DNA from: AWTP1-13 sp963775835
GTDB taxonomy: Bacteria > Pseudomonadota > Alphaproteobacteria > Rhizobiales > Hyphomicrobiaceae
Reading direction: 5' to 3'
DNA length: 64,000 nt
Assembly (NCBI GenBank): GCA_963775835.1
Contig: CAVZKV010000002.1
Location: 124,001-188,000 of the forward strand
In this document: one piece after another, positions 35,664-44,113 of the stretch
How the letters are laid out: each line of letters opens with the position of its first letter
Numbering within the stretch: position 1 is the first letter of the stretch
Translations under genes and position numbers: made by a program
The notes under the pieces: model-generated
Told to the model about the DNA's origin: nothing
Database searches by the model: none
What the model saw: the letters and a program-made list of their open reading frames with translations, nothing else

Positions 35664-36025
35664 ACCGCGGCAATGATGACGCCACGCGCAAGCTTGGATT
35701 GGAGCCGCTGATCCGCAAGGTGGCTGGCGGGGCGGCTCTAGATTTCCCCCGTGTGCTCGATGCCATGATTAGGGATCGCGCCGAACTCTCCTTGTCTTGG
35801 AAGTCTCGGTGCCGTTCGCCCATCGCAGACGGTCGCAGAACTGGCCGCCGGCGTCTCCCCACAATGTTCCCCGCGGGCGGTCGAATGCGGGTGGCGTCAT
35901 CACCTACGGCACAAGCGTTGCGGACACTGGGCCACGGATGCCGATCCTCGTCGACAAGGTTTTGAAGGCGCAATGGCCGTTCCCGCTGAGGTGCTAAAGA
36001 GCGGCGATCGCGTGATCGAATGACG
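35664..36025 (+). pseudogene. ABC-type binding protein (PF04392-like) C-terminal relic
   Basis: Stitched frames on the plus strand read GLEPLIRKVAGGAALDFPRV, LDAMIRDRAEL, then RRLPTMFPAG, then GGVITYGTSVADTGPRMPIL, VDKVLK, and finally a GDRVIE end. This is the C-terminal half of the ABC_sub_bind family (R..A..RLPTM....FV.AGGLMSYG.....Y.R.A.YVDKILKG...ADEVIE). Three frameshifts in 360 bases mark it as dead. Confidence 0.7.
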
Positions 36026-36230
36026 ATCTAGCATTCGGGGCAATTCGCCCGATGAGGGTCAATATTACGCTTCGCAAGCATCCGCTGACTGTATCTTTAG
36101 AACCTGGCAGCTGACGCGATTGCTGTCGGGCCCACTTCCTCGGCGTTGTGCCAGTGCACGAAGACGCTACCGCGATTGCTCGCTGCGCCGGGTGCCGTGT
36201 TGACAGCGTCGCAACTCGGCAGAGTATCGC

Positions 36231-36572
36231 TCAATAGCTGCAGGGCCGCGAGGAGACGTTGCAGCTGATATTGCCGCTGCTGCCGGAGCAGCTCTCCGAC
36301 TTGCTCGCCGACAACTGCCATCTCGCCCAGCGCCGCCCGTACTCCCAGGCGGTGAAGTCGGTCCAGGCGCGCACGGCCGCGGCTTGGGCCTGCGCCTTGC
36401 TGGAGCCGGTGCCCTGGCCATCGTGGAAATGATCGGCCATGCAGGTCTTGCCGGCAGCTTTCACCAAAGCGTGAATGCTGGCCAAGCCCATACCGTCCTG
36501 GGCCGCCACGCTGCAAGGCGCAGCGCTGAGCGACAGCAGGCCCAGACCAACACCGACAATAACTCGTTTCAT
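36231..36572 (-). CDS. Small exported cysteine-containing protein
   Basis: A 113-residue protein with a signal peptide (residues 1-24, ending SVAAQ). The mature part has TCMADHFHDGQGTGSSKAQ, QAAAVRAWTDFTAWEYGRRW and a Cys-rich end CSGSSGNISCNVSSRPCSY. The W-x-x-(F)TA-x-EYG-x-RW core followed by S-x-S-x-S-C...C.C recurs in small secreted rhizobial proteins of unknown role. It begins with ATG after a GGCGGG-like site. The longer frame start at 36596 lies outside the signal peptide. Confidence 0.65.
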   Translation of the reverse strand: MKRVIVGVGLGLLSLSAAPCSVAAQDGMGLASIHALVKAAGKTCMADHFHDGQGTGSSKAQAQAAAVRAWTDFTAWEYGRRWARWQLSASKSESCSGSSGNISCNVSSRPCSY

Positions 36573-37033
36573 GGGTCCCGCCTTTTTTTGTAGCATCCTG
36601 CCCGTTCGGCTAAGCCTTAACGAAGGCTGGACTTCTGCTCCGGGGCATGATTGTAGGGCGCAAGTTTGCGCCCGTGGCGCAGAATTTGCGTCGCAGGTAA
36701 ACGGGCGGTTAAAAAGTTCCAGCTACAAGTTAGATCTGCCCTAGAGGACGCACCGTCGGGTCGGACTAGCACGAGCTTGTCAGAATGGAGTGCTCTGCGT
36801 GTGCCACGGCAAGGTACCCGGTCGTGGCAGAGGCTGGTTCACGCCTTCAAAGTAGTAGCTAGACGTTGCGGCAATCGGTCAAATGGGGGGCGATCCGCGA
36901 AGAGCAACCCTAACCAGCAATGCCATCGTGTCGGCGTTCTGGTTTCTCCAATGGCAAGGGATGTGCGCATGTCGACTATCGACCCGGACAGGATCTCTGC
37001 AGCGACGAAGGTTTCAGGATCGTGCCAACATGT
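36573..37033. other. No gene recognised
   Basis: Lies between the small exported protein and the left inverted repeat of the IS110-type element. No frame could be assigned. Confidence 0.35.
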
Positions 37034-37048
37034 ATGGCCCGGCCGTGC
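37034..37048 (-). repeat. Inverted repeat of the IS110-type element, distal end
   Basis: ATGGCCCGGCCGTGC on the plus strand, the exact complement of the copy at 37930-37944. Confidence 0.8.
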
Positions 37049-37099
37049 GTCGCAAGGCGGAATGTTGAGCGGTCGAACGTGAGAGCTGCATCAATGTCA

Positions 37100-37868
37100 C
37101 GAGGCCGAGCCAGGCGGCGAAGTCGCGGCCCTGCTTGAAGCCACTGCCGGTACCGATCGCTGCCACCACGGCGCTCGAGATGATCGGGCCGATACCGGGC
37201 ACGGTCATTAAGCGCTGGCAGGCCAGATCGTTCTTGGAGAGGCTCTCGATCTCGGCTGACAGCGCTTCGAGCCGCGAGTCGAGGCGGCGCAAGCCTTGAT
37301 CGAGTTCGCTGATAAGACGCAGCAAGCGCGGCGAGAGCTCCTCGGGAGGCGAGCTTAGGAGCTCGGGCAGCACCTTGCGCAAGGGCGCTGGACCTTGTCG
37401 CAGGGTGATGCCGCGTTCGATCAGAAAGCCGCGGATCTGGTTGATGATGGCAGTGCGCTGGCGAACGAGGCGTGAGCGCACGCGATGCAGCGAGAGCAAA
37501 TCGCTTTGCTCGGGCGTCTTAATGGCGACGAAGCTCATAGTTGGTCGCTGCACTGCGATCGCCTCGGCATCGCGGTAGTCGTTCTTGTGTCCTTTGAGAA
37601 AAGGCTTGACGTATTGCGCGGGGATCAGGCGAACGTCGTGCCCGAGTGGCTTAATCTGGCGCGCGATGTGATGCGAGCCAGAGCCGGCTTCCAGGCCGAT
37701 GAGGCAGGGCGGCAGATTGACGAGCCGGCGGATGAGCTGGTTGCGCGATACCTTGATGCGCATGGCGATGGCGCCGCGTTGATCGAGGCCGACGAGGCGA
37801 AAGGTGTTCTTGCCGATGTCGAGGCCGATCGTCGCGACCGGATCGGATGATTTCTGATGGGTGTGCAT
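37100..37868 (-). pseudogene. IS110-family transposase, C-terminus deleted
   Basis: DEDD recombinase that works with an RNA guide in this family. The reading frame starts at the ATG at 37868 (AGGAG six bases before). Catalytic acids are visible in TIGLDIGKNTFRLVGLD, GLEAGSGSHHIARQ and KNDYRDAEAIAV. LHRVRSRLVRQRTAIINQIRG and VPGIGPIISSAVVAAIG follow. Homology stops after RDFAAWLGLV near 37100, where a full enzyme would continue for about 80 residues including the catalytic serine region. The frame then runs on as an unrelated tail to 37014. The element cannot move by itself. Confidence 0.88.
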
Positions 37869-37929
37869 CGTGAGCTCCTTGAGCTTTGATGCCTCCCCGT
37901 CTTGCTCAACGGTAGTTTTAGGCCGCTGA

Positions 37930-37944
37930 GCACGGCCGGGCCAT
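37930..37944 (+). repeat. Inverted repeat of the IS110-type element, promoter-proximal end
   Basis: GCACGGCCGGGCCAT, upstream of the transposase start, matching the copy at 37034-37048 in inverse orientation without a mismatch. Confidence 0.8.
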
Positions 37945-38009
37945 CCCATTAAGGGAAATTCGACCGAGCGGAGCTGGCGTGCTAGCCACACACGGCAGAG
38001 GTGGTTGTC

Positions 38010-38612
38010 ATGCGGCTTACGACCGAAAAAGTGCTGAAGGAACGCTTCGATTTCTTGCAAGAACTCGATCGACTGAAGTCGGTAGTTCGGCAATCATCGT
38101 TAGCCGATGGCTCGCGGCGGGAGAATTCTGCCGAACATTCCTGGCACCTCGCAATGTTCGCGCTTGTCTTGAGCGAGTATGCTGACGTCGAGGTCAACGC
38201 GGCCCACGCGGCAAACCTCCTGCTCGTCCATGACATCGTGGAGATCGATGCTGGCGATGCGCCGATCCATGCTAGCGGTGTCTCGAGAACCGAACTCGAA
38301 GCCGCAGAGCGCAAGGCGGCTGAGCGCATTTTTGGGTTGCTTCCGGCAGAGCAAGCCGCGCGACTTCGAGATATGTGGCTTGAGTTCGATGCTGGCCAAT
38401 CTGCGGAAGCGCGCTTCGCCAAGGCATTGGATCGACTTCAACCACTGCTGCTCAACATTAAAGTGGGCGGTGGGACATGGAGGGAAAACGGTGTCACAGA
38501 GCAGGAGGTGGTTGAGCGCTATGGGCCGGCTATTAAAGGAGGCTCGACGACCTTGTGGCATGCTGCACGAGACCTCATCCGCGCCCACTTTGATGGCACA
38601 CTAAGCAGATAG
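38010..38612 (+). CDS. HD-domain hydrolase (YfbR/5'-deoxynucleotidase-like)
   Basis: A 200-residue metal-dependent phosphohydrolase. The HD ligands are in ENSAEHSWHLAMFALVL (His), LLVHDIVEIDAGDAP (HD) and FAKALDRLQPLLLN (distal Asp). This is the arrangement of YfbR-like enzymes that remove phosphate from deoxynucleoside monophosphates. AGAGG precedes the ATG at 38010; the GTG at 38001 is a weaker start. It follows the transposon end directly. Confidence 0.9.
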   Translation: MRLTTEKVLKERFDFLQELDRLKSVVRQSSLADGSRRENSAEHSWHLAMFALVLSEYADVEVNAAHAANLLLVHDIVEIDAGDAPIHASGVSRTELEAAERKAAERIFGLLPAEQAARLRDMWLEFDAGQSAEARFAKALDRLQPLLLNIKVGGGTWRENGVTEQEVVERYGPAIKGGSTTLWHAARDLIRAHFDGTLSR

Positions 38613-38977
38613 ATCGAGCGGTGACGTTGCGCCCAATTTTCCTGTCAGCGAGCGAGTTGCGGAGCTTGTTCAAAGTCAGTAGCTACCACGTTCGGCTCGT
38701 AAAAAAAGTCCATGAGAGCCGTCTCGGTGCTGAGGGCGGAGCGGCTACCGAGAGGCGTTCCCGAAGCACGGCAGCGCCGTGCGGCCGGAACTCACCATCC
38801 GTCCGGCTCGTGGGCCGTTGGGACTTGGCTCCTTCAGTTCGAGGTCGCATTCGCACCTTAGCGTCGGTGCTTAGTATGGTTGCTGCGGATATTGAGCTGG
38901 AGCGGCTTAGACCGGCCACTCCGTTGCGCGCGACGTTAACGGCTCACATCTGTCATGGGACGTGCTAGGATGCAGCC
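38613..38977. other. No gene recognised
   Basis: A 365-base stretch after the HD hydrolase with no recognisable coding signal on either strand. Confidence 0.4.
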
Positions 38978-39283
38978 ATGGGTCATGGCCTTACCGCTCT
39001 AGAGCGCGCATTTCAGCTCGCGAAAGATGGCAGTTGCCATTCCGTGCTGGACATCAAGAAGCAGTTGCGCGCAGAGGGCTTTTCGATCACCCAAATAACT
39101 GGGAAGTCCCTTTACAAGCAGTTAAGAGGCCTTCTTCAGGGGGGTGGGAATGCAAACTCGCCCACGGCTCAAGGCTGCGGCGTGCTTTGCGGCCACGATC
39201 AGTCGCCGGGGTGTCCGTCTGGTTCGCCAGAGCACAGGTGGGAATTGACGCCAGACCCAGAAACCGAAGTTCCTTCAGATTAG
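38978..39283 (+). CDS. Small conserved hypothetical protein
   Basis: The first 55 residues (LTALERAFQLAKDGSCHSVL, DIKKQLRAEGFSITQITGKSLYKQLRGLLQ) look like a compact helical protein widespread in Bradyrhizobium-type genomes as I recall it, with the pattern LTALERAF.LA..G....DI...L..EG.....I.G..L..QLR. The later part (GGGNANSPTAQGCG onward) does not fit and may be read-through after a frameshift. AGGATG precedes the ATG. The function is unknown; a DNA-associated or regulatory role is only a guess. Confidence 0.6.
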   Translation: MGHGLTALERAFQLAKDGSCHSVLDIKKQLRAEGFSITQITGKSLYKQLRGLLQGGGNANSPTAQGCGVLCGHDQSPGCPSGSPEHRWELTPDPETEVPSD

Positions 39284-39346
39284 CGACGAATGAGTACTGT
39301 TCGAGCAGAGAAATTGGCGTATCTTGGGAATTGCACATTGCGATAG

Positions 39347-39670
39347 GTGAGACCATTGGCGAAGGTACTGCTCCCGCGGGTTTTGGCGCCAGACATGCAG
39401 GCGAAGCGTCTACTCCAACAGGCACCTTTTGATCAGCCAACTGTCCAAATGCTTTGTCGAGTTCTCGACGAGGGATGGACCTCAATTGCCACAGGACTAG
39501 ACGGTGCCGCCGAGATTGCGGTTCGTAAAAATCTAGCCGACGCTATTCTAGCGATGGCAAGGGCAGGTCATCGCGATCCGATTGTCTTGCGACTACATGC
39601 AGTCTCGCGCGCTCGTGCTCTCCTAGGCCACGCTGAGCGCCGACCGCAAAGGTCCGCATCGAGATCGTGA
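39347..39670 (+). CDS. Conserved hypothetical protein
   Basis: A 107-residue reading frame whose centre (QAKRLLQQAPFDQPTVQMLCRVLDEGWTSIA, then RKNLADAILAMARAGHRDPIVLRLHA) matches a small helical family of alphaproteobacteria with the pattern F....V..L...FD.AW..I......AR..LA.A.L.......D...L...A. The GTG start is uncertain and an ATG at 39395 is possible. Function unknown. It sits just upstream of the convergent desaturase. Confidence 0.55.
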   Translation: MRPLAKVLLPRVLAPDMQAKRLLQQAPFDQPTVQMLCRVLDEGWTSIATGLDGAAEIAVRKNLADAILAMARAGHRDPIVLRLHAVSRARALLGHAERRPQRSASRS

Positions 39671-39702
39671 GCGCGCCAATCGCTCCCACGAAAGACCTCC
39701 GA

Positions 39703-40776
39703 TCACTGCTTCGCGCAACGGACCTGTGACGCGCACTTGTGTCCGAGTTTTGTAAGACTGTCATCTTGCCGACGCAAATCACCAAATGAAATCAGCCGCC
39801 GAGACCGTTCGTCCCAGAGTGCCAATCGCACGCATCGAAAGCTCTCCATTAAGGTAAGCCGCCCCACGTCCCGCAGCTGTGGGTGATCGCGCAAGACGCG
39901 CGGAAGTCGATAATAAGGGATGCGGCTGCAGAGGTGGTGCACATGATGCATTCCGATATTAGCGGTGAACCAGCGCAAGACTGCGGGCAGGTCGTAATGC
40001 GAGCTGCCATGAAGCGCCGCATCATGCAGGTTCCAGGCAGGTGCTTTGGCCCACGACGTCCCCTCGAACTGATGCTGAACGTAAAACAGCCAAACGCCGA
40101 TGGATGCCGCAAGCAGCGTGATCGGCACATGGACAAGAAGAAACGGCCCAGCACCTACCAGCCATATCATCATCACGATTATCAGCGCGATGGCTGCGTT
40201 GGTGGCCATGGCACTGATCCAGGGACGCCAACCGGCCACCAAGCGGATCGGGAGCCGGTGCTGCACAATGAAAAGATAGGCCGGACCCAGGCCAAGCATG
40301 ACGATTGGATTGCGATAGAGGCGATAGCCAAAACGCCGCCACCGCCCTGACGCAAGATATTCCGCGACGGTCATGGTATTGATATCACCGATACCACGGC
40401 GTTCGAGGTGACCAGAACTCGCATGATGGATCGCATGGCTGCGCCGCCACGCTTGGTAGGGTGTCAGCGTGAGCACGCCGATCACGCGCCCAACCCAGTC
40501 ATTCGCCAGGCGATGGCGGAAGAACGCGCCATGACCGCAATCATGCTGGATCATGAAGAGACGAACGAGAAACCCTGCAGCGGGTACCGCAACAACAAGA
40601 GTTAGCCAGTAGCCGAATCTTAGGGTGAACCACATTACGACCCACAGCGCGACAAAGGCCCCAGCAGTGATTGCCAGTTCAAAGACGCTGCGAGCATGGT
40701 TCGGTTCACGGTAGCGGGAGAGGATCTGGGCCCATTCACGCGCGCTAGGCCTGTCCAATCGTTTTCCTGATTCCAT
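39703..40776 (-). CDS. Membrane fatty acid desaturase (delta-12/acyl-lipid type)
   Basis: A 357-residue di-iron enzyme of the inner membrane. The three histidine boxes are HDCGHGAFF, HAIHHASSG and HHVHHL, with four or more helices between. It introduces a double bond in acyl chains and so sets membrane fluidity. The N-terminus ARSVFELAITAGAFVALWVVM matches bacterial DesA-like enzymes. GAGGGAAGAG precedes the ATG at 40776 (a TTG codon precedes it). Its neighbour is a cold shock protein, which hints at a low-temperature response. Confidence 0.9.
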   Translation of the reverse strand: MESGKRLDRPSAREWAQILSRYREPNHARSVFELAITAGAFVALWVVMWFTLRFGYWLTLVVAVPAAGFLVRLFMIQHDCGHGAFFRHRLANDWVGRVIGVLTLTPYQAWRRSHAIHHASSGHLERRGIGDINTMTVAEYLASGRWRRFGYRLYRNPIVMLGLGPAYLFIVQHRLPIRLVAGWRPWISAMATNAAIALIIVMMIWLVGAGPFLLVHVPITLLAASIGVWLFYVQHQFEGTSWAKAPAWNLHDAALHGSSHYDLPAVLRWFTANIGMHHVHHLCSRIPYYRLPRVLRDHPQLRDVGRLTLMESFRCVRLALWDERSRRLISFGDLRRQDDSLTKLGHKCASQVRCAKQ

Positions 40777-40960
40777 CAAAAACTCTTCCCTCGTTGTGCC
40801 GCAATCTTAGTTCGCCACAGGCCAAGCACGCAGAACGTTGGCGCCACCGTGATGGCTTCCTGATGGCGCCGTCAGTGTAGGACGTCGGCTGCCGAAGCTA
40901 GCGTTGCCTCGGTAACTCTTGCCGTCGTGCATGGTGGAGAAAACTCAAGAGGAGCAGCCA
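40777..40960. other. No gene recognised
   Basis: Short region between the desaturase promoter and the small frameshifted gene. It contains AAGAGGAG at its right end as a ribosome binding site. Confidence 0.35.
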
Positions 40961-41148
40961 ATGGATCGAGATGCTATCAGGCGACTATTAGGGCCGATAC
41001 GGAAACCGATTTTCTGCCCGAACCGTCCGCAGATGCGCTAAGCCAAGCGGATAGGCGCATGGTCAACGCCGCCGAATACATTGCTCTCATCTCGGTCAAA
41101 TCGACTAGAAGCCTGATCGATTGCCTGATCGATTGCCTGATCGATTGA
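40961..41148 (+). pseudogene. Small frameshifted hypothetical gene ending in a 12-bp repeat
   Basis: The ATG at 40961 follows AAGAGGAG at good spacing and reads MDRDAIRRLLGPI before drifting out of frame. Another frame then gives a natural continuation, ADTETDFLPEPSADALSQAD then RRMVNAAEYIALI. It ends with three copies of a 12-bp unit that encode L-I-D-C. I do not recognise a family. One indel near 41000 would join the two parts. Confidence 0.4.
41112..41147 (+). repeat. Three tandem copies of a 12-bp unit
   Basis: CCTGATCGATTG is repeated exactly three times, followed by a partial ATTG. Each unit contains the palindrome GATC/ATCGAT and encodes LIDC in the overlapping frame. Confidence 0.9.
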
Positions 41149-41346
41149 TTGTGCGCCTGGAGGCATCGCGCAGACGAAGTCATAACACTGGAGCGCCAGC
41201 CTCGGCATCAGTGCGCGGTTATGACACTTGAACTTCGTTCAGGTCTGCACACGCGGCCAGCGGAGGCGACCGCGCGTGTGGGTGGGAGGTATTTCGCAGC
41301 CCACGGAACCGCGCCATGGGCCTTACCCCTGCGCTCCAAAGAGCGG

Positions 41347-41559
41347 TCAGGCCATTTCGATTTGCGCGGCCTGTTTGCCGCGGCCTTTCCGGTCGTCCTC
41401 AAGAACGAACGTCACCTTGTCACCTTCGTTGAGCGAACGTATGCCGGCGCGTTCGAGCGCAGTCGCGTGCACAAAGACATCCTTTGAACCGTCAGCGGGT
41501 GTGATGAACCCGAAGCCCTTTGCACCGTTGAAAAACTTTACTGTTCCAGTGATTCGCAT
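41347..41559 (-). CDS. Cold shock protein
   Basis: A 70-residue single CSD protein. RNP1 is KGFGFITP and RNP2 is VFVHATAL, the two nucleic-acid contact motifs of CspA. Ending GRGKQAAQIEM fits the rhizobial CspA family. It binds single-stranded RNA and DNA and prevents secondary structure. The start at 41559 has no strong ribosome binding site nearby, common for csp genes with long leaders. A longer upstream frame to 41973 is not protein. Confidence 0.93.
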   Translation of the reverse strand: MRITGTVKFFNGAKGFGFITPADGSKDVFVHATALERAGIRSLNEGDKVTFVLEDDRKGRGKQAAQIEMA

Positions 41560-41939
41560 GATGAAGAAGTCTTTCCGTCGCGTGAGAGAAAGCCGGTCAA
41601 TTGGGCTCACGCATAGCCCTGGCAACTCAGGTTCGGGTAAGGCACTTGGCCGGTGAGGCAGCGAGTGTTCTAACCAAAAGAGAGGGCGCGGCCCACCATG
41701 GATCGCACCGGCCCGCCCGGATATGGGCTGCTCCGAGGGCAATTGCAAGCAGATTGAGAAAAATGACATGACTGCTGCATAACTCAGGCGTATGATGGTG
41801 TTGCGTCCGCAGACAACAGGCGTGATCGCGCGCCGGCACGCGACTACCCGGTAAAAAAACATCGATCCATTTTGGCAGCTAACTGAGGCTTCAATGGAGC
41901 AAGGGGCGTCGCCGTTTTTGCGCCGAATTAACCAAATGG
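41560..41939. other. Leader/upstream region of the cold shock gene
   Basis: The frames here are not assignable. If the cold shock gene has a long untranslated leader, as csp genes commonly do, it would lie here. I did not find a conserved cold-box sequence. Confidence 0.35.
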
Positions 41940-42173
41940 GTGTGGGAGAACTGGCAATTGCATTCGTCAACAAATCGAGTACGGCAACACAAATTCAAAG
42001 TCGGGCAGGTTGTCGACTTCAACCCTGGACGTTCAGGCATGCCGCCGTCGTCTTGGCAATACAAGATCGTGCGCCTTCTCCCACCTGACGGCAGCGACCT
42101 GCTGTACCGCATCAAGTCGTCTGGTGAGACATTCGAGCGGGTAGCAAGGGAGCAGGATCTCGCGGGCAGATAG
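41940..42173 (+). CDS. Small conserved hypothetical protein
   Basis: A 77-residue protein. Its body (RQHKFKVGQVVDF, YKIVRLLPPDGSDLLYRIKS, ETFERVAREQDLA) matches a short rhizobial family with pattern HKF.VGQ.V.......G.Y.I...LP..G...YRIK...E..ERV..E..L, a compact beta-rich fold. The GTG start is uncertain. The function is unknown. Confidence 0.7.
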   Translation: MWENWQLHSSTNRVRQHKFKVGQVVDFNPGRSGMPPSSWQYKIVRLLPPDGSDLLYRIKSSGETFERVAREQDLAGR

Positions 42174-42207
42174 GTTCATCATTGGACGGTCCGGCAGGTT
42201 GGATTGG

Positions 42208-42429
42208 ATGCCTACGCTTCACCACTATATAGACGCAGCCATCGCGGTTGCGATCATGCTGACGTTGAGCGTCATAGCGGGATTTCTGGCATTTGGTGTG
42301 ACCGATGACCGATCGGCCATCGCGGTCACAATGGTGGTTGTGTTCCTACTGACGGCTGCGGTTCTACTGGCTCGCGTTTGGCTGTCATCATCGAGCGCTG
42401 TTAGACCCAAAGAACCTGGCACGCGATAA
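42208..42429 (+). CDS. Small two-helix membrane protein
   Basis: A 73-residue protein with two hydrophobic segments (AAIAVAIMLTLSVIAGFLAF and AIAVTMVVVFLLTAAVLLARVW) separated by an acidic turn DDRSA. No family recognised. An alternative TTG start lies at 42199. AGG lies about twelve bases upstream. It follows the previous small gene by 34 bases on the same strand. Confidence 0.5.
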   Translation: MPTLHHYIDAAIAVAIMLTLSVIAGFLAFGVTDDRSAIAVTMVVVFLLTAAVLLARVWLSSSSAVRPKEPGTR

Positions 42430-42459
42430 ACTAGTTTCTCTGCAGGATATCGCATCGCA

Positions 42460-42711
42460 ATGCGAGATAGAGTCCGTCAAAATCCGCCGCACCGAACGGG
42501 GAACCGGCGTGCCGCGCCAGGGGTCTTCGCCTTCAGAGGGACAGCATCACGAAATAGAACCGGCGACGGTTTTGCCAATGCCAAGTGGCAATACCATCGA
42601 TACTTGGCCCTGGCACAAGCAGCAGCCTTGAGCGGCGATGTGGTTGCGGCACAGAATTTTTATCAGCATGCCGAGCACTTTTTCAGAACTATGAGGGGAG
42701 AGGACGCCTAG
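42460..42711 (+). CDS. Small DUF4167-like protein
   Basis: An 83-residue frame whose second half (NAKWQYHRYLALAQAAALSG, DVVAAQNFYQHAEHFFRTM) is like the DUF4167 repeat, N.KR.YERY..LA..A...GD...AEN.YQHAEHYFR.M. The basic, unstructured first part is also like DUF4167 proteins. The usual long low-complexity C-terminal part is absent, so this is a short stand-alone version. The start is unsure. Confidence 0.55.
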   Translation: MRDRVRQNPPHRTGNRRAAPGVFAFRGTASRNRTGDGFANAKWQYHRYLALAQAAALSGDVVAAQNFYQHAEHFFRTMRGEDA

Positions 42712-42789
42712 CCGGGGGTGTTGCTGAATGAAATTTGCTAAAGGTTGCAGTTCTTCTGCGATCCCGCCACTCGCTATTTTCTGTCAATC

Positions 42790-43044
42790 ATGCTAGTCTC
42801 GAGCGTGGCTAAGCGAGCAACAACAACGACTTTCGTCGTCGAGCACACCAATTATGGCTGGTCCGTCGGGGCTGGGTCCGAGCGTATGGGCTTGTTTGTG
42901 ACCCAACGCCAGGCGCTTGATGAGGTGAAAAAGCGCCGCGCCGAACTTGCAGCGAAGGGACAACGCAGCACACTCGTGGTAACCGGCAGTGAGCCGATCC
43001 CAATAGGCAACCGGACCTCGCGCCCTTACTGGTCTCGTCGCTAA
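42790..43044 (+). CDS. DUF2188-like small protein
   Basis: An 84-residue protein. TFVVEHTNYGWSVGAGSERM, GLFVTQRQALDEVKKRRAEL and STLVVTGSEP resemble the DUF2188 pattern of a beta-hairpin, a Gly-Trp turn, a helix of aliphatic and charged residues and a final strand. The first in-frame ATG at 42790 fits; the longer frame at 42745 is unlikely. The function is unknown. Confidence 0.65.
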   Translation: MLVSSVAKRATTTTFVVEHTNYGWSVGAGSERMGLFVTQRQALDEVKKRRAELAAKGQRSTLVVTGSEPIPIGNRTSRPYWSRR

Positions 43045-43449
43045 CTCTTGGGCGCCACGTCGCACAATCCGTACCAAGAGAGCCGCCGCAAGGCCGTCAC
43101 GCTTGGATGGCGCGGTATTTGCCCTCCTTGGCAGCCACTGCTGATCGGGGCAGGCTGCCGGTTCTTCAGCGGCGCATACGAATTTTCGATCCCGCGCATC
43201 GTACGTTTCGCATCGCTTTTCGGCTAGTAGGCCTGGGCTGATGGAGGTCCGATCAGTGAGAGCCATGCCAGCTGCAAGCTTGGCGAGTCCAAATGACGTC
43301 AATGACCTGCCGCGGCGGACGTGCACTTGCGACTTCGCTTCCGTCCCAATCCAGAAAGTGCCGCCGAGTATTGTCGAAATCGATTAGCCCAAAGTATTTA
43401 GAGCAATTCCGTCGTATGCCGAACTCGCGGCATAGGTTCGTCCTTGGCT
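43045..43449. other. No gene recognised
   Basis: A 405-base stretch between two convergent small genes without an assignable frame or repeat. Confidence 0.4.
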
Positions 43450-43839
43450 CTACCTTAGCGGCTCATCTAGACCGCTTGGCAAAGAAATCCAAAGCACGGT
43501 CTGCGCTTTTTGGGAGTGCCGCGAGAGGTGACCCTTACCATGCGTATCCTCGACGAGAACAAAGTTGCCGGCGGGAACGTGGCGGACTTCTCCGTCGCTG
43601 GTTTGATACTCGACAGAGCCATCGAGCCTTACAGTCAGCACGCGCTCAGGCACCGTGTGCCAACTAACTTGCCGCATACCTTCTGGGATGCGAGTGAAAC
43701 GGATACGCGACGCCGGATAGTGCGCCGATAGCTCGAACGGGGCGGAATCTGGGAAGATTGACTTTTTTAGGGTCGGGATATCGACCTCATCGAAATGGGA
43801 TTCACCGTCCGGTGAAGCGTAGATCCGTAAACACTTCAT
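43450..43839 (-). CDS. Cupin-like protein
   Basis: A 129-residue protein with a single beta-barrel signature: SRIRFTRIPEGMRQVSWHTV, PERVLTVRLDGSVEYQTSDG and FVLVEDTHGKGHLSRHS. It keeps one histidine in the first motif and two in the last, fewer than a classical metal cupin. This family (MKC.RIYA...GESHFD) is small and uncharacterised. GAGGTG precedes the ATG. Confidence 0.8.
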   Translation of the reverse strand: MKCLRIYASPDGESHFDEVDIPTLKKSIFPDSAPFELSAHYPASRIRFTRIPEGMRQVSWHTVPERVLTVRLDGSVEYQTSDGEVRHVPAGNFVLVEDTHGKGHLSRHSQKAQTVLWISLPSGLDEPLR

Positions 43840-44113
43840 TGTGCACCTCGTTCAGGACAGGAGACCCAATCGGCGAAACGCCGTTATGGTAGCTCGGACC
43901 GCCCGATGGTCCCAGCGCTCTTGTCCGGATCAGGCGAGAAGCGGCATGGCACCGACGCTCTGAGCACGTCTTCTTGTACCCCGACAGCCGTCGACGTCCG
44001 GCGACTACGGCCCCGTGCACTCACGGTCAATCATGGTAGCCAAGCAGAAACGACCTAGGCATTTGTAGGGTTTAGGCCGCCGGCGAGTGGTTTCCGGAGA
44101 CCATTTGAAAGCG
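43840..44113. other. Divergent promoter region
   Basis: Separates the cupin-like gene from the PLP enzyme, which diverge. No gene is seen. Confidence 0.35.

Larger units (their letters stand above)
37034..37944 (-). mobile_element. IS110-family element, internally deleted
   Basis: Bounded by a perfect 15-bp inverted repeat, GCACGGCCGGGCCAT: plus strand 37930-37944 and minus strand 37048-37034. Subterminal repeats are a feature of the IS1111 group of IS110. Between them lies a transposase reading leftward that loses homology just before the C-terminus. The right end survives, so material was lost from inside, leaving a 0.9-kb element instead of about 1.3 kb. Confidence 0.7.

Noticed and set aside
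41112..41147. CRISPR array
   Set aside because: Three abutting 12-bp units without spacers, and no cas genes nearby.
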